A stretch of DNA of 64,000 bases from Prado023 sp963714995 (GCA_963714995.1 CAVQQP010000006.1:157792-221791), one strand, 5' to 3'. Positions 21,391 through 31,490 are shown, counted from the stretch's first letter. Translations and numbers: made by a program. Notes: generated from the sequence alone by a model not told the origin.

Positions 21391-22707
21391 TCAGGCCGTG
21401 GGATCCGCCGGCGTGGACGCGTCAGGGGAGCCGGTCGGGGCGGATGCGGCTGCCGGCTGCGGCGGGGTCTGTGCGGCCCGGTGCGCACGGCGCCGACGCA
21501 CCCACGCGATGATCCCCATCGCGATCAGCAGCGGCGAGATGATCAGCAGGGCCTGGCCGAACCAGCTCCAGAACTGCGACAGGCCCTCGAGGAACGACTC
21601 CCACCACGTCTGCTGCGGCTGCGGGTCGACCGAGCTCTGGGCGTCCTCCGGGCTCATCAGCGTCAGGCTGATCTGGGACATCGCCGTCTGGTTGGCCAGG
21701 TCGCGCTGCTGGGCACGCAGGGCATCGAGCTCCGACTGCCGCTGGGAGATGGCCTGTTCGAGGGTGATCACGTCGGTGATGTCCGTGGCCTCGTCCATGA
21801 GGGCGGTCAGCCGGAGCAGCGACGCCTCCAGCGCCGTGATGCGCGCGTCCACGTCAGCGACCTGCGCGCCCACGTCGTAGGTGGACTGCTGCATCTGGAC
21901 GACCTCGCCGGCGTCGCGCGCAGCCTCCATGGCCTCGTCGTAGTCCTCCACCGGGACCTGCACGGTGAGCCAGATGCCCGGTCCGCTCGGGTACCACGGG
22001 TACGGGTAGCTCATGCCCATGTCGCGGGAGGCGGCCATGCTGTCGGCCACGTAGGGGTCGATCCCACCGCCACCGTCCTCGGTGACCACGGACTCCGACG
22101 TGACCCGTCCGCCCATGGCCAGGACGGTCGCCACGAACGTGTCACGCGCTGCCTCGGGGTCCTCGGTGCCGACGAGCACCGACCCGGAGCGCACCAGCGC
22201 CTCCTCGGTCGTGTCCGCACCCCGGACCCCGGTGGTGGGGCTGGTGGCCTCTGAGGGGACCGCCGTGTCCCCAGCCATCTCCGGGGCGGCAACGCTGCCG
22301 TCGACGGCCGTGGCCTTGTCCTCGTTGGCCCCCGCCATCGACTCACCGCCGCCTGCGGAGTCCGAGACGCCGATGCTGGCGGTGGAGTCCGACCCGCTGC
22401 CGACGGTCAGGCCGGGCAGGACGCTTCCCGCGGCCAGGGCCAGGGTCGCGACACCGGCGGCCGCCATCAGCATCCCCTGCCAGTGCCGGGCGAGGAACGA
22501 GGGGTGCTCGGTGAGGGATGTGGGCGTGCTCGGGGAGCCAGCAGGGGCGCCGGCTGTGACGGGTGCGTCGCCGGATGCAGCGGCAGCCCGGACGCGGTCC
22601 AGCAGGTGCGTGGGAACGGGCTGGGGAGCGCCGGCCTCGGGATCGGCCTGGGTGAGCAGGGCGCGCAGGGCCTCGTCCGCGCGGTCCTCGGTGCTCTGGG
22701 TGTTCAT
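21391..22707 (-). CDS. DUF4349 membrane protein with anti-sigma-like N-terminus
   Basis: A 438-aa protein. The N-terminal 60 residues (DRADEALRALLTQADPEAGA ... LLDRVRAAAAS) are cytoplasmic and anti-sigma-like. A membrane segment follows (GMLMAAAGVATLALAAGSVLPG), then an extracytoplasmic DUF4349 domain (TFVATVLAMGGRVTSESV through VGAQVADVDARITALEASL, a coiled coil). A second membrane helix lies near the C-terminus (QALLIISPLLIAMGIIAWV). GGAGG lies 7 nt before the ATG at 22707, so it has its own start. It is nevertheless in frame with the upstream sigma gene with no stop between. It probably regulates or is regulated by that sigma factor. Confidence 0.8.
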   Translation of the reverse strand: MNTQSTEDRADEALRALLTQADPEAGAPQPVPTHLLDRVRAAAASGDAPVTAGAPAGSPSTPTSLTEHPSFLARHWQGMLMAAAGVATLALAAGSVLPGLTVGSGSDSTASIGVSDSAGGGESMAGANEDKATAVDGSVAAPEMAGDTAVPSEATSPTTGVRGADTTEEALVRSGSVLVGTEDPEAARDTFVATVLAMGGRVTSESVVTEDGGGGIDPYVADSMAASRDMGMSYPYPWYPSGPGIWLTVQVPVEDYDEAMEAARDAGEVVQMQQSTYDVGAQVADVDARITALEASLLRLTALMDEATDITDVITLEQAISQRQSELDALRAQQRDLANQTAMSQISLTLMSPEDAQSSVDPQPQQTWWESFLEGLSQFWSWFGQALLIISPLLIAMGIIAWVRRRRAHRAAQTPPQPAAASAPTGSPDASTPADPTA

Positions 22708-23328
22708 CGGGTGGCCTCCGAGCCGTGTGGGGTGGTGAGCGGGGTCTCTGGGGAGGTGGCGCCCTCCGGTGGTGGCTGGGTGCCGGGGCGGCTGACTGCC
22801 GGGGCCGCTGACCCCCGGGCCGTCGATGCCAGGGCCGCTGGCGCCGCGCTGCACCAGGGCCTCGCGCAGACGCGCCCGGGCGCGGTGCATCCGGGTTCGC
22901 GCCGTGCCCGGTGAGCAGCCGAGGACCTCGGCGATCTCGGCCGGCTCCAGCTGCTCCCAGGCCCACAGGCGCAGGAGCTCGGCGTCGGACTCCGAGAGGT
23001 CGTCCAGCGCGGCGGACACCACGTCGTGGGCCGCGGTGGCATCGACCACCTGCTGGGCGGGGTCCTCCTCAGATGCGTGCAGGGGACGCACGGTGGCGAG
23101 CTTGGCGCCCAGCCGGGTGCGCCGGGAGTCGGAGCGGATCACGTGCGCGATCACGTTGCCGGCCGTGGCGTACAGCCAGGGCAGCGCCTCGTCGGGGACG
23201 ACCTCGCGGCGACGCCAGGCGGTCGCGAAGACCTCCACCACCACGTCCTCGGCGTCCTCCGCGGAGTCCAGCCGACGCCGCGCGTAGGCCAGCACCGCCC
23301 GGGAGTGCCGTCCGAAGAGGTCGGTCAA
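22704..23328 (-). CDS. ECF-type RNA polymerase sigma factor (frame uncertain at both ends)
   Basis: Region 2 (FGRHSRAVLAYARRRLDSAEDAEDVVVEVFATAWRR) and region 4 (DAELLRLWAWEQLEPAEIAEVLGCSPGTARTRMHRARARLREAL) are intact. As given, the frame starts at a weak TTG and runs through the tail into the DUF4349 gene. In another frame the tail reads EGATSPETPLTTPHGSEATR and stops in an ATGA overlap with the next start (22704-22707). At the 5' end, GTG 23362 would give VSTYPSD before EDEWLTDLF if one base near 23341 were removed. Two single-base errors, or a true fusion, are possible. The sigma probably controls an envelope response with the downstream protein. Confidence 0.78.
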
Positions 23329-23436
23329 CCACTCGTCCTCAGTCGCTCGGATAGGTGCTCACACCCCTATGTTCCCGCCCCGGCCTCCGCGTTACCGGAC
23401 CCGCGGACTGGGCTGCCCGGGGCGTGTCGCGGCCGG

Positions 23437-23844
23437 TCAGGTCACCGGCAGCACGGTCACCCCTTGTGCCCGGGAGATGTCGGCCAGGCGCTCATCTCCG
23501 GTGATCAACGGACAGCCCTCCCGCTCGGCGAGTTCGAGGTATGCGGCGTCGTAGGCGGACAGGCCCAGAGTGAACGCCAGCGAGGACAGCTCGGCCACCG
23601 GCGCAGGGCGAACGAGGCGCACGTCGAGTCGATCGATCAGGCCAGCGATCCTGCGGGCGTTGCTGGCGCTGAGCCGGCCGCGACGCTGGGCGGTTGCCAG
23701 GACGTTGGCAACCTCGTACACGAACAGGTCCGGGGCCGTTGCGGTGGCCTGGGAGAGGTGTGCTGCCACGCGCTCGGCGACGGCCGCCTCGTCGGGCATG
23801 GCGAGGGCGAGTGCCGCGGAGGCATCGAGGACCGCGAGCGTCAC
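23437..23844 (-). CDS. vapC: PIN-domain toxin, VapC type
   Basis: A 135-aa PIN-domain protein, second toxin of this type in the window. The acidic set is visible: D in AVLDASAALALA, E in FVYEVANVL, D in GLSAYDAAYLELA, and D in LITGDERLADI. It starts 4 bp inside the preceding antitoxin gene (ATGA-type overlap, 23841-23844). The sequence is unlike the first VapC at 13475, so it is not a recent duplicate. The expected role is endoribonuclease cleavage of a tRNA or rRNA target when the antitoxin is degraded; the target is unknown. Confidence 0.88.
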   Translation of the reverse strand: MTLAVLDASAALALAMPDEAAVAERVAAHLSQATATAPDLFVYEVANVLATAQRRGRLSASNARRIAGLIDRLDVRLVRPAPVAELSSLAFTLGLSAYDAAYLELAEREGCPLITGDERLADISRAQGVTVLPVT

Positions 23845-24083
23845 AGGCGACGACCCTCCTCGATCAGTTCCCGGATGTCGAAGGCGCCCTCGAGCGTGGC
23901 GCGCATCGCCAGCAGCTCGGCCAGGACCTCCTCGATCGGGCTCGAGGACTCAGAGGCGGGCACGAGCCGTGCGATCGGGCGGCCGTGCTTCGTGATCGTG
24001 ACCTCTTCGCCGGCCTCGGCCAGGGCCAGGAGGCGGGGCAGATGGGTCTTGGCCTCGTAGGCGCCAACCGTCGTCATGGACAT
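23841..24083 (-). CDS. Phd/YefM-type antitoxin
   Basis: An 80-aa protein whose N-terminus, TTVGAYEAKTHLPRLLALAE ... TITKHGRPIARLVP, is the classic Phd/YefM DNA-binding fold. The C-terminal helix (EEVLAELLAMRATLEGAFDI) should wrap the toxin. I chose ATG 24083 because a TACGAC box lies 7 nt upstream and no ribosome binding site exists; ATG 24077 is a possible alternative. Longer readings would extend through the operator palindrome. It pairs with the PIN toxin downstream; Phd-type antitoxins with VapC-type toxins are common. A perfect palindrome covers the start codon, which suggests autoregulation. Confidence 0.85.
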   Translation of the reverse strand: MSMTTVGAYEAKTHLPRLLALAEAGEEVTITKHGRPIARLVPASESSSPIEEVLAELLAMRATLEGAFDIRELIEEGRRL

Positions 24084-24117
24084 CAGACTAGTCGTAGACC
24101 AGTCTGATGTCCATGAC
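24073..24117. promoter_or_regulatory. Long palindromic operator over the antitoxin start
   Basis: GTCATGGACATCAGACT (24073-24089) and its exact complement (24101-24117) form 17-bp arms around an 11-bp spacer that itself contains GTC and GAC (91-93 and 97-99). The palindrome covers the antitoxin start codon and -10 region. It also lies 15 bp after the pgm stop, so the same sequence may act as the pgm terminator in RNA. Confidence 0.75.
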
Positions 24118-24131
24118 ACACCGTGGGCGAG

Positions 24132-25769
<1,638 letters not shown>

Positions 25770-25921
25770 GGCACCTCCTGGTTCGGTGGTGGCGGGCGGG
25801 CCACGCACGAAGCCCCAGAGTATTGACGCCGGACGCCTGTGGGGCGCGGTGAGCGAGCCGGTTGCCCCGCGCGATGGTGGATCTGCTCGGGGTGGGCCAT
25901 CGCGCGTGTCATCATTGGGCG

Positions 25922-27130
25922 GTGACCGGCTCGACCCTCTACCGACGACTGCCCAACGGCTCGTGGGCCGCGCAGCGGGAGGACCAGCCGGCCGGCGCCG
26001 ACGAGGCCGGTGCCCCGGCGCAGGAGGAGGTCGCTGCGATGGCCGCGTCCGTTGCGGTCGCCGCGGGTGGGGCGTCCTCGGCACCCCCGGATGCACCCGG
26101 CTCCCCGGCGCCGTCGCAACCCACGATCGCCAGTCCAGCACCGACGCGTCGCCGGCGCTGGTCGATCTGGCGGATCCTGAAGTGGGCGGCTGCGGCCTAC
26201 GTCCTGTGGCTGGGCGCACTGATGGTCTACGCGGCAGTCTCCCTGGACAAGGTCGAGGCCCTGTCACCGGACCCGATCGCCGACACCGATGGGACCGTCT
26301 GGCTGCTCGTGGGGTCGGACAGCCGCGACGGGCTGACCAAGAAGGAGCAGCGCGCCCTGCGCACCGGCGACACCGAGGGGCAGCGCACCGACACGATCAT
26401 GCTGGTCCACCAGAAGCTCGGCCAGACCCCGACCCTGGTCTCCATCCCCCGGGACTCCTGGGTGACGATCCCGGCCCACACCGCGACCGACGGCACCGAT
26501 GTCGAGGACCGCGGGGGCAAGATCAACGCCGCCTACTCCTACGGTGGGGCCCCCCTGCTCAGCCAGACGATCGAGTACAACACCGGTCTCCATGTCGACA
26601 ACTACATGGAGGTCGGCATGGGCGGGATCGTGGACCTGACCGATTCGGTCGGCGGGGTCGAGGTCTGCTTCGAGGAGGCGATCTCCGACGAGAACAGCGG
26701 GCTGGATGTCCCGGCCGGCTGCCAGACCCTCGACGGTCGGGATGCCCTGGCCTGGGTCCGGATGCGGTACGCCGATCCCAAGGGCGACCTCGGTCGGATC
26801 GAGCGCCAGCGCCAGTACATCGCCCTGATGGTCGACGAGCTGCTCAGCTGGCAGACCCTGGTGAACCCGTTCCGGCAGTGGGACATCGTGAACGCCATGC
26901 TCGACTCCGTGCGGGTCGACAACGGCACGGGCCTGATCGACCTGGGCACCTTCGGGCTCGGGATGGGCCGGATCGCAGCCGGCAGTGGCGAGGTCACGAC
27001 CGTGCCGATCGACGACACCGATCACTGGGAGAACGGCCAGTGGGTCATCAAGTGGGACCCCGCCGAAGCTGACGAGCTCTTCTCCTCGATGGGTGGCAGC
27101 ACCCCGCAGGCCGTCCTCAACCAGGAGTAG
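25922..27130 (+). CDS. LytR-CpsA-Psr family cell-wall ligase
   Basis: A 402-aa single-pass membrane protein. A long cytoplasmic N-terminus rich in Ala/Pro precedes one transmembrane helix (WAAAAYVLWLGALMVYAAVSL, about residues 84-104). The extracellular LCP domain follows: VGSDSRDGLTKKE, RTDTIMLVHQKLGQTPTLVSI, PRDSWVTIP, KINAAYSYGG, then GRDALAWVRMRY. LCP enzymes transfer lipid-linked wall polymers to peptidoglycan. I start at GTG 25922; the longer frame from 25862 adds an unlikely segment. No ribosome binding site is present. The DUF4126 gene follows 7 nt later, probably in the same transcript. Confidence 0.88.
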   Translation: MTGSTLYRRLPNGSWAAQREDQPAGADEAGAPAQEEVAAMAASVAVAAGGASSAPPDAPGSPAPSQPTIASPAPTRRRRWSIWRILKWAAAAYVLWLGALMVYAAVSLDKVEALSPDPIADTDGTVWLLVGSDSRDGLTKKEQRALRTGDTEGQRTDTIMLVHQKLGQTPTLVSIPRDSWVTIPAHTATDGTDVEDRGGKINAAYSYGGAPLLSQTIEYNTGLHVDNYMEVGMGGIVDLTDSVGGVEVCFEEAISDENSGLDVPAGCQTLDGRDALAWVRMRYADPKGDLGRIERQRQYIALMVDELLSWQTLVNPFRQWDIVNAMLDSVRVDNGTGLIDLGTFGLGMGRIAAGSGEVTTVPIDDTDHWENGQWVIKWDPAEADELFSSMGGSTPQAVLNQE

Positions 27131-27137
27131 CGCGACC

Positions 27138-27719
27138 GTGGACTCCGCGACGATCCTGATCACCGGGCTGGGCCTTGCCGTCGCCGCCGGCCTGAACGCC
27201 TACATCCCCCTGATGGTCGCGGGGCTGCTGGTGCGCTTCGAGGTCATCAGCTTCGGTGATCCCTACGACATCCTCGGCAGCACGCCGGCCCTGATCATCA
27301 TCGGGGTGCTGCTGGCCGTGGAGCTCCTCGCCGACAAGATCCCGGCCGTCGACTCGGTCAACGACGCGGTCCAGACGTTCATCCGTCCGGCGTCGGGGGC
27401 CGTGCTGTTCGCCGCGGCCGCGGCCGACGCGGACTGGCAGTGGGCGCAGGCGCTCGCGGTGATCGTCGGGCTCCTGACCGCCCTGGGCGTGCACTCCACG
27501 AAGGCCGCCGCCCGGCCGGTCATCAACGTCACCACGGCGGGCGTGGGCGGTCCGGTCGCCAGCGTCGTCGAGGACGGCTTCTCGCTGAGCCTCGCCCTGG
27601 CTGCCCTGCTGGCCCCGCTGATCGCCGTGGTGATCCTCGTGGGGCTCGCCTGGTGGGCGGTCAGTGCGATCCGTCGGATCGGCCGTCGGCGGGCTGAGCG
27701 GTCGGCCAGCGCGAGCTGA
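27138..27719 (+). CDS. DUF4126 integral membrane protein
   Basis: A 193-aa polytopic membrane protein with about four or five hydrophobic helices (ILITGLGLAVAAGLNAYIP, ALIIIGVLLAVELLADKIP, ALAVIVGLLTALGVHS, LALAALLAPLIAVVILVGLA). The AGLNAYIPL start and the segment DKIPAVDSVNDAVQTFIRP are typical of DUF4126, a family without a known function. GTG 27138 is chosen because CAGGAG lies 10 nt upstream, inside the end of the LCP gene. The gap to that gene is only 7 bp, so they are probably cotranscribed. A basic tail (RRIGRRRAERS) lies in the cytoplasm. Confidence 0.8.
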   Translation: MDSATILITGLGLAVAAGLNAYIPLMVAGLLVRFEVISFGDPYDILGSTPALIIIGVLLAVELLADKIPAVDSVNDAVQTFIRPASGAVLFAAAAADADWQWAQALAVIVGLLTALGVHSTKAAARPVINVTTAGVGGPVASVVEDGFSLSLALAALLAPLIAVVILVGLAWWAVSAIRRIGRRRAERSASAS

Positions 27720-27770
27720 TCCGCCCGGGGCGCAGGACCCAGCCTGGTCGGGCTGCGGAGTGCGTCGAAG

Positions 27771-27776
27771 TAGGCT
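27771..27776 (+). promoter_or_regulatory. -10 box for the purSQL operon
   Basis: TAGGCT, 36 nt before the purS GTG at 27813, with CAGGAG as ribosome binding site at 27802-27807. Unlike many genes here, purS would have a short normal leader of about 30 nt. No riboswitch-like structure fits in it. Confidence 0.5.
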
Positions 27777-27812
27777 GTGCCCAGCAGTTTCGCCGCACCC
27801 CCAGGAGTTGCC

Positions 27813-28142
27813 GTGGCCCGCGTCGTCGTCGACGTCATGCTCAAGCCGGAGATCCTCGACCCGCAGGGCCGGGCGGTGATGGGAGCCCTGGGCAGGCTGG
27901 GACTGACCGGCATCGCGTCGGTCCGCCAGGGCAAGCGCTTCGAGATCGAGGTGGACGGCGAGGTCGACGAGGACCTCTCCGAGCGCCTCCACGAGCTGGC
28001 CGGCTCCCTGCTCAGCAACCCCGTGATCGAGGACTACGAGATCTACGAGGAGGGCGAGGAGATCGCCTGCGACTGTGACGACTGCACCTGTGAGCCCGGC
28101 GCCGACGACGCCGGCGCCCCGATCGCGGGGGAGCAGGCCTGA
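27813..28142 (+). CDS. purS: Phosphoribosylformylglycinamidine synthase subunit PurS, extended
   Basis: The small subunit of the PurSQL complex in purine synthesis, passing ammonia between PurQ and PurL. Residues 1-85 are standard: VARVVVDVMLKPEILDPQG, LGLTGIASVRQGKRFEIEVDG, LLSNPVIEDYEI. The usual length is about 80 residues. Here there is a C-terminal extension of about 25 residues, acidic and Cys-rich (EEIACDCDDCTCEPGADD). GTG 27813 is chosen for the CAGGAG at 27802 and because it aligns with the family start. The stop overlaps the purQ ATG (TGATG). Confidence 0.93.
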   Translation: MARVVVDVMLKPEILDPQGRAVMGALGRLGLTGIASVRQGKRFEIEVDGEVDEDLSERLHELAGSLLSNPVIEDYEIYEEGEEIACDCDDCTCEPGADDAGAPIAGEQA

Positions 28143-28849
28143 TGCGCATCGGCGTCGTGACCTTCCCGGGGTCGCTGGACGACCGGGATGCGGCGCGCGC
28201 GGTGCGGATCGCAGGAGGTCAGGCCGTCGCGCTGTGGCATGCCGATGCCGACCTGCACTCCGTGGACGCCGTGGTCCTGCCCGGGGGCTTCTCCTACGGC
28301 GACTACCTGCGCTGCGGGGCCATCAGCCGGTTCGCCCCGGCCATGGGGGCCATCATCGACGCGGCGCAGGGCGGCCTGCCGGTGCTGGGCATCTGCAACG
28401 GCTTCCAGATCCTCTGCGAGTCCCACCTGCTCCCCGGCGCCCTGACCCGCAACGCCGGGCTGCACTTCGTGTGCCGCGACCAGGAGCTCGAGATCGCCAA
28501 CGCGGCCACGCCGTGGACCCGTGACTACGAGGCCGGCGAGCGCATCGTCGTCCCGCTGAAGAACGGTGAGGGGCGCTTCCAGGCCGACGAGGCCACCCTC
28601 GACGCCCTCGAGGGCGAGGGCCAGGTCGTCGCCTACTACGCGGGCGTCAACCCGAACGGCTCGCAGCGCAACATCGCCGGCATCTGCAACGAGGCCGGCA
28701 ACGTCGTGGGCCTGATGCCGCACCCGGAGCACGCGGTGGAGGCCCTGACCGGCCCCGGCACCGACGGCCTGGGGTTCTTCACCTCGATCCTGGCCCACCT
28801 GGCCGGCGGCGGATCGATGGCCGGAGCCGCACAGGGGGCGCACGCATGA
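28142..28849 (+). CDS. purQ: Phosphoribosylformylglycinamidine synthase, glutaminase subunit PurQ
   Basis: A class I glutamine amidotransferase that supplies ammonia to PurL. It begins IGVVTFPGSLDDRDAARAVR and has the nucleophile elbow VLGICNGFQILCE and the C-terminal catalytic pair in GLMPHPEHAVE. The 235-aa length is normal. It overlaps purS (TGATG) and purL (ATGA at 28846-28849), so all three subunits are translationally coupled, which fits a stoichiometric complex. Confidence 0.97.
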   Translation: MRIGVVTFPGSLDDRDAARAVRIAGGQAVALWHADADLHSVDAVVLPGGFSYGDYLRCGAISRFAPAMGAIIDAAQGGLPVLGICNGFQILCESHLLPGALTRNAGLHFVCRDQELEIANAATPWTRDYEAGERIVVPLKNGEGRFQADEATLDALEGEGQVVAYYAGVNPNGSQRNIAGICNEAGNVVGLMPHPEHAVEALTGPGTDGLGFFTSILAHLAGGGSMAGAAQGAHA

Positions 28850-31146
28850 CCGACACCGTCGCCGCCGCGCAGGCCCAGCCCGTGGCCGCCCAGCCGTTCG
28901 CCGAGCTGGGCCTCAAGCCCGACGAGTACGCCCGGATCTGCGAGATCCTCGGGCGTCGCCCGACCTCCTCCGAGCTGGCCATGTACTCGGTCATGTGGAG
29001 CGAGCACTGCTCCTACAAGTCCTCGAAGGTGCACCTGCGCCAGTTCGGCGAGAAGAAGCCGGAGACCGACGCCCTGCTGGTCGGGATCGGCGAGAACGCC
29101 GGCGTCGTGGACATCGGCCACGGCTGGGCGGTCACGTTCAAGGTGGAGTCGCACAACCACCCGTCCTACGTGGAGCCCTACCAGGGCGCGGCCACCGGCG
29201 TCGGGGGCATCGTGCGCGACATCATGAGCATGGGCGCCCGGCCGGTCGCGGTGATGGATCCGCTGCGGTTCGGTGCGGCCGACCACCCCGACACGCGGCG
29301 CGTGCTGCCCGGGGTCGTCGCCGGGGTCGGCGGCTACGGGAACTGCCTGGGCCTGCCGAACATCGGCGGCGAGGTCGTGTTCGACGCCTGCTACCAGGGC
29401 AACCCGCTCGTGAACGCCCTGTGCGTCGGCGTGATGCGTCACGAGGACATCCACCTGGCCTCGGCCCGGGGCGTGGGCAACCTCGTGATCCTCTACGGCG
29501 CCCGGACCGGTGGCGACGGGATCGGCGGCGCGTCGATCCTCGCCTCGGAGACCTTCACCGACGGCGGGCCCACCAAGCGCCCCGCGGTGCAGGTGGGTGA
29601 CCCGTTCATGGAGAAGCTGCTCATCGAGTGCACGCTGGAGGTGCTGCACGCGGGCCTGGTCGAGGGGATCCAGGACCTCGGCGCGGCGGGGATCTCGTGC
29701 GCCACCTCCGAGCTGGCCTCCAACGGCGAGGGCGGCATGCACGTCGTGCTCGAGCGCGTCCCGTTGCGCGACCACACGCTCACCCCTGAGGAGATCCTCA
29801 TGAGCGAGTCGCAGGAGCGCATGGCCGCGGTCGTCCGCCCGGACAAGGTCGAGGGCTTCCTGGCGATCTGTGCCAAGTGGGAGGTCGAGGCCGCGATCAT
29901 CGGGGAGGTCAACGACTCCGGCCGGCTGACCATCGAGTGGCACGGCGAGCAGATCGTCGACGTCCCCCCGCGGACCGTCGCCCACGAGGGCCCGGTGTAC
30001 GACCGGCCCATGGCCCGTCCCGAGTGGTTGACCCCGCGCCAGGACGATGCCCCGACCCCGGAGCGGCTGGCCCGTCCGACGACAGCCGCCGAGCTCCGGG
30101 AGGCGGTGCTCACGCTGATCGCCTCACCGAACCTGGCGGCGAAGGACTGGGTCACCGACCAGTACGACCGGTACGTGATGGGCAACACCGTCCTGGCCCA
30201 GCCCGAGGACTCCGGGATGATCCGCATCGACGACGAGACCGGGCTGGGGGTGGCGCTGGCCACCGACTGCAACGGCCGTTTCGCCGCCCTGGACCCGTAC
30301 GCCGGCGCCCAGCTGGCCTACGCCGAGGCCTACCGCAACGTGGCGGTCTCCGGCGCGGTCCCGCTGGCGATCACCAACTGCCTGAACTTCGGCTCGCCCG
30401 AGGACCCGAGCGTGATGTGGCAGTTCTCCCAGGCGGTCACCGGGCTTGCGGACGCCTGCCTGGAGATGGGCACGCCGGTCACCGGCGGCAACGTGTCGTT
30501 CTACAACCAGACCGGCGACGTGGCCATCCACCCGACGCCCGTCGTCGGGGTGCTCGGCGTCATCGATGACGTCGCCCGTCGCACGCCGATGGCCTGGGGA
30601 CCTGATGGCGACCTCATCTATGTGCTGGGCGAGACCCGCGACGAGTTCGGCGGGTCCGAGTGGGCCCACGTCGTGCACGGCCACCTCGGCGGGATGCCCC
30701 CGCACCTGGACCTCGGCGCGGAGCGCCAGCTCGGCCAGATCCTGGTGGCGGGCTCGCGTGACGGGATGTTCACCGCCGCCCATGACGTCTCCGATGGTGG
30801 CCTCGCGGTGGCCCTCGTGGAGATGGCCCTGCGCGCCGACATCGGGGCGCGCTGCTGGGTGCCCGACGGCCTGGACCCGTTCGTGTTCCTCCTCTCGGAG
30901 TCCGCGACCCGGGCCGTGGTGGTGGTGGCACGCTCCGAGGAGCTGCGGTTCACCGAGATGTGCGCGGCACGTGGGTTCGCCGCCACCAGGATCGGGGTCG
31001 TGGACTCCGGGATCGGTGCGGAGTCCGGGCTGCTCGACGGTGGGCAGGCGCTGGTCGTCGACGGGGTCCATGGCGAGACCGTGGTGCTCCCGCTCGCCGA
31101 GGTCCGCGCCCTGCGCGAGGCCACGTTGCCGGCCCTGTTCGGCTGA
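28846..31146 (+). CDS. purL: Phosphoribosylformylglycinamidine synthase, synthetase subunit PurL
   Basis: The small-type PurL (766 aa) that converts FGAR to FGAM with ATP and ammonia. Signatures include MWSEHCSYKSSK, KVESHNHPSYVEPYQGAATGVGGI, VFDACYQGNP, GARTGGDGIGGAS, and in the second half LNFGSPEDPSVMWQF and AAHDVSDGGLAVALVEM. It is intact and coupled to purQ. The operon ends here; purF and purM follow 4.3 kb later after an accessory segment. In many actinobacteria a similar gap also separates purL from purF, including the sterol-carrier-type gene found here at 34108. Confidence 0.97.
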   Translation: MTDTVAAAQAQPVAAQPFAELGLKPDEYARICEILGRRPTSSELAMYSVMWSEHCSYKSSKVHLRQFGEKKPETDALLVGIGENAGVVDIGHGWAVTFKVESHNHPSYVEPYQGAATGVGGIVRDIMSMGARPVAVMDPLRFGAADHPDTRRVLPGVVAGVGGYGNCLGLPNIGGEVVFDACYQGNPLVNALCVGVMRHEDIHLASARGVGNLVILYGARTGGDGIGGASILASETFTDGGPTKRPAVQVGDPFMEKLLIECTLEVLHAGLVEGIQDLGAAGISCATSELASNGEGGMHVVLERVPLRDHTLTPEEILMSESQERMAAVVRPDKVEGFLAICAKWEVEAAIIGEVNDSGRLTIEWHGEQIVDVPPRTVAHEGPVYDRPMARPEWLTPRQDDAPTPERLARPTTAAELREAVLTLIASPNLAAKDWVTDQYDRYVMGNTVLAQPEDSGMIRIDDETGLGVALATDCNGRFAALDPYAGAQLAYAEAYRNVAVSGAVPLAITNCLNFGSPEDPSVMWQFSQAVTGLADACLEMGTPVTGGNVSFYNQTGDVAIHPTPVVGVLGVIDDVARRTPMAWGPDGDLIYVLGETRDEFGGSEWAHVVHGHLGGMPPHLDLGAERQLGQILVAGSRDGMFTAAHDVSDGGLAVALVEMALRADIGARCWVPDGLDPFVFLLSESATRAVVVVARSEELRFTEMCAARGFAATRIGVVDSGIGAESGLLDGGQALVVDGVHGETVVLPLAEVRALREATLPALFG

Positions 31147-31156
31147 GGTCGGCCGG

Positions 31157-31337
31157 CCTCGCGCCCGTTCGCGTCGAACCGGCGTTCGGGTGGGCCCGGC
31201 CGCTCCCCGACGCGACGACCTCGCGGCCGCTCGCGTCGATAGGAGCGGTTGCGAGCGAGGTCTTTCAACGGGAACGCCCGCGAGGTTGACGCGGGTCCCC
31301 CGCGAGGCGGGCCCTTTCGACGGGAACCCCCGCGAGG
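31157..31337. repeat. Cluster of five degenerate 23-bp repeats downstream of purL
   Basis: The 344-bp gap after purL has no gene but holds five related copies of a 22-23 bp element. Copies at 31157-31179 and 31219-31241 read CCTCGCG..CG.TCGCGTCGA. Inverted copies at 31263-31285 and 31315-31337 end in CCCGCGAGG and begin TTTC.ACGGGAAC. A shorter inverted copy lies at 31286-31307. Opposed copies could pair into hairpins in RNA and end purL transcription. The rest of the gap, to 31490, is GC-rich with no visible feature. Confidence 0.65.
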
Positions 31338-31490
31338 ATCGGCGGGTGGCGAGCGGCGGGTGTGCGGGTCGGGTGGCGGGTGGCGGTGCGGGTGGTTCGC
31401 CGCGGGTTTCTCGGCGGGGCCTCCGCTCGGCAGGGGTGAGGGCCCCGGTCCGCGTGCCGGTGGCCCTGTGACGTGCCACGATCCGCGGTC

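Noticed and set aside
25862..25921. Upstream start for the LCP gene adding 20 residues
   Set aside because: The added segment (VDLLGVGHRACHHW) has no hydrophobic or family character and no ribosome binding site.
31157..31337. CRISPR-like array of short repeats
   Set aside because: Repeats are degenerate, in both orientations and irregularly spaced, with no cas gene nearby.
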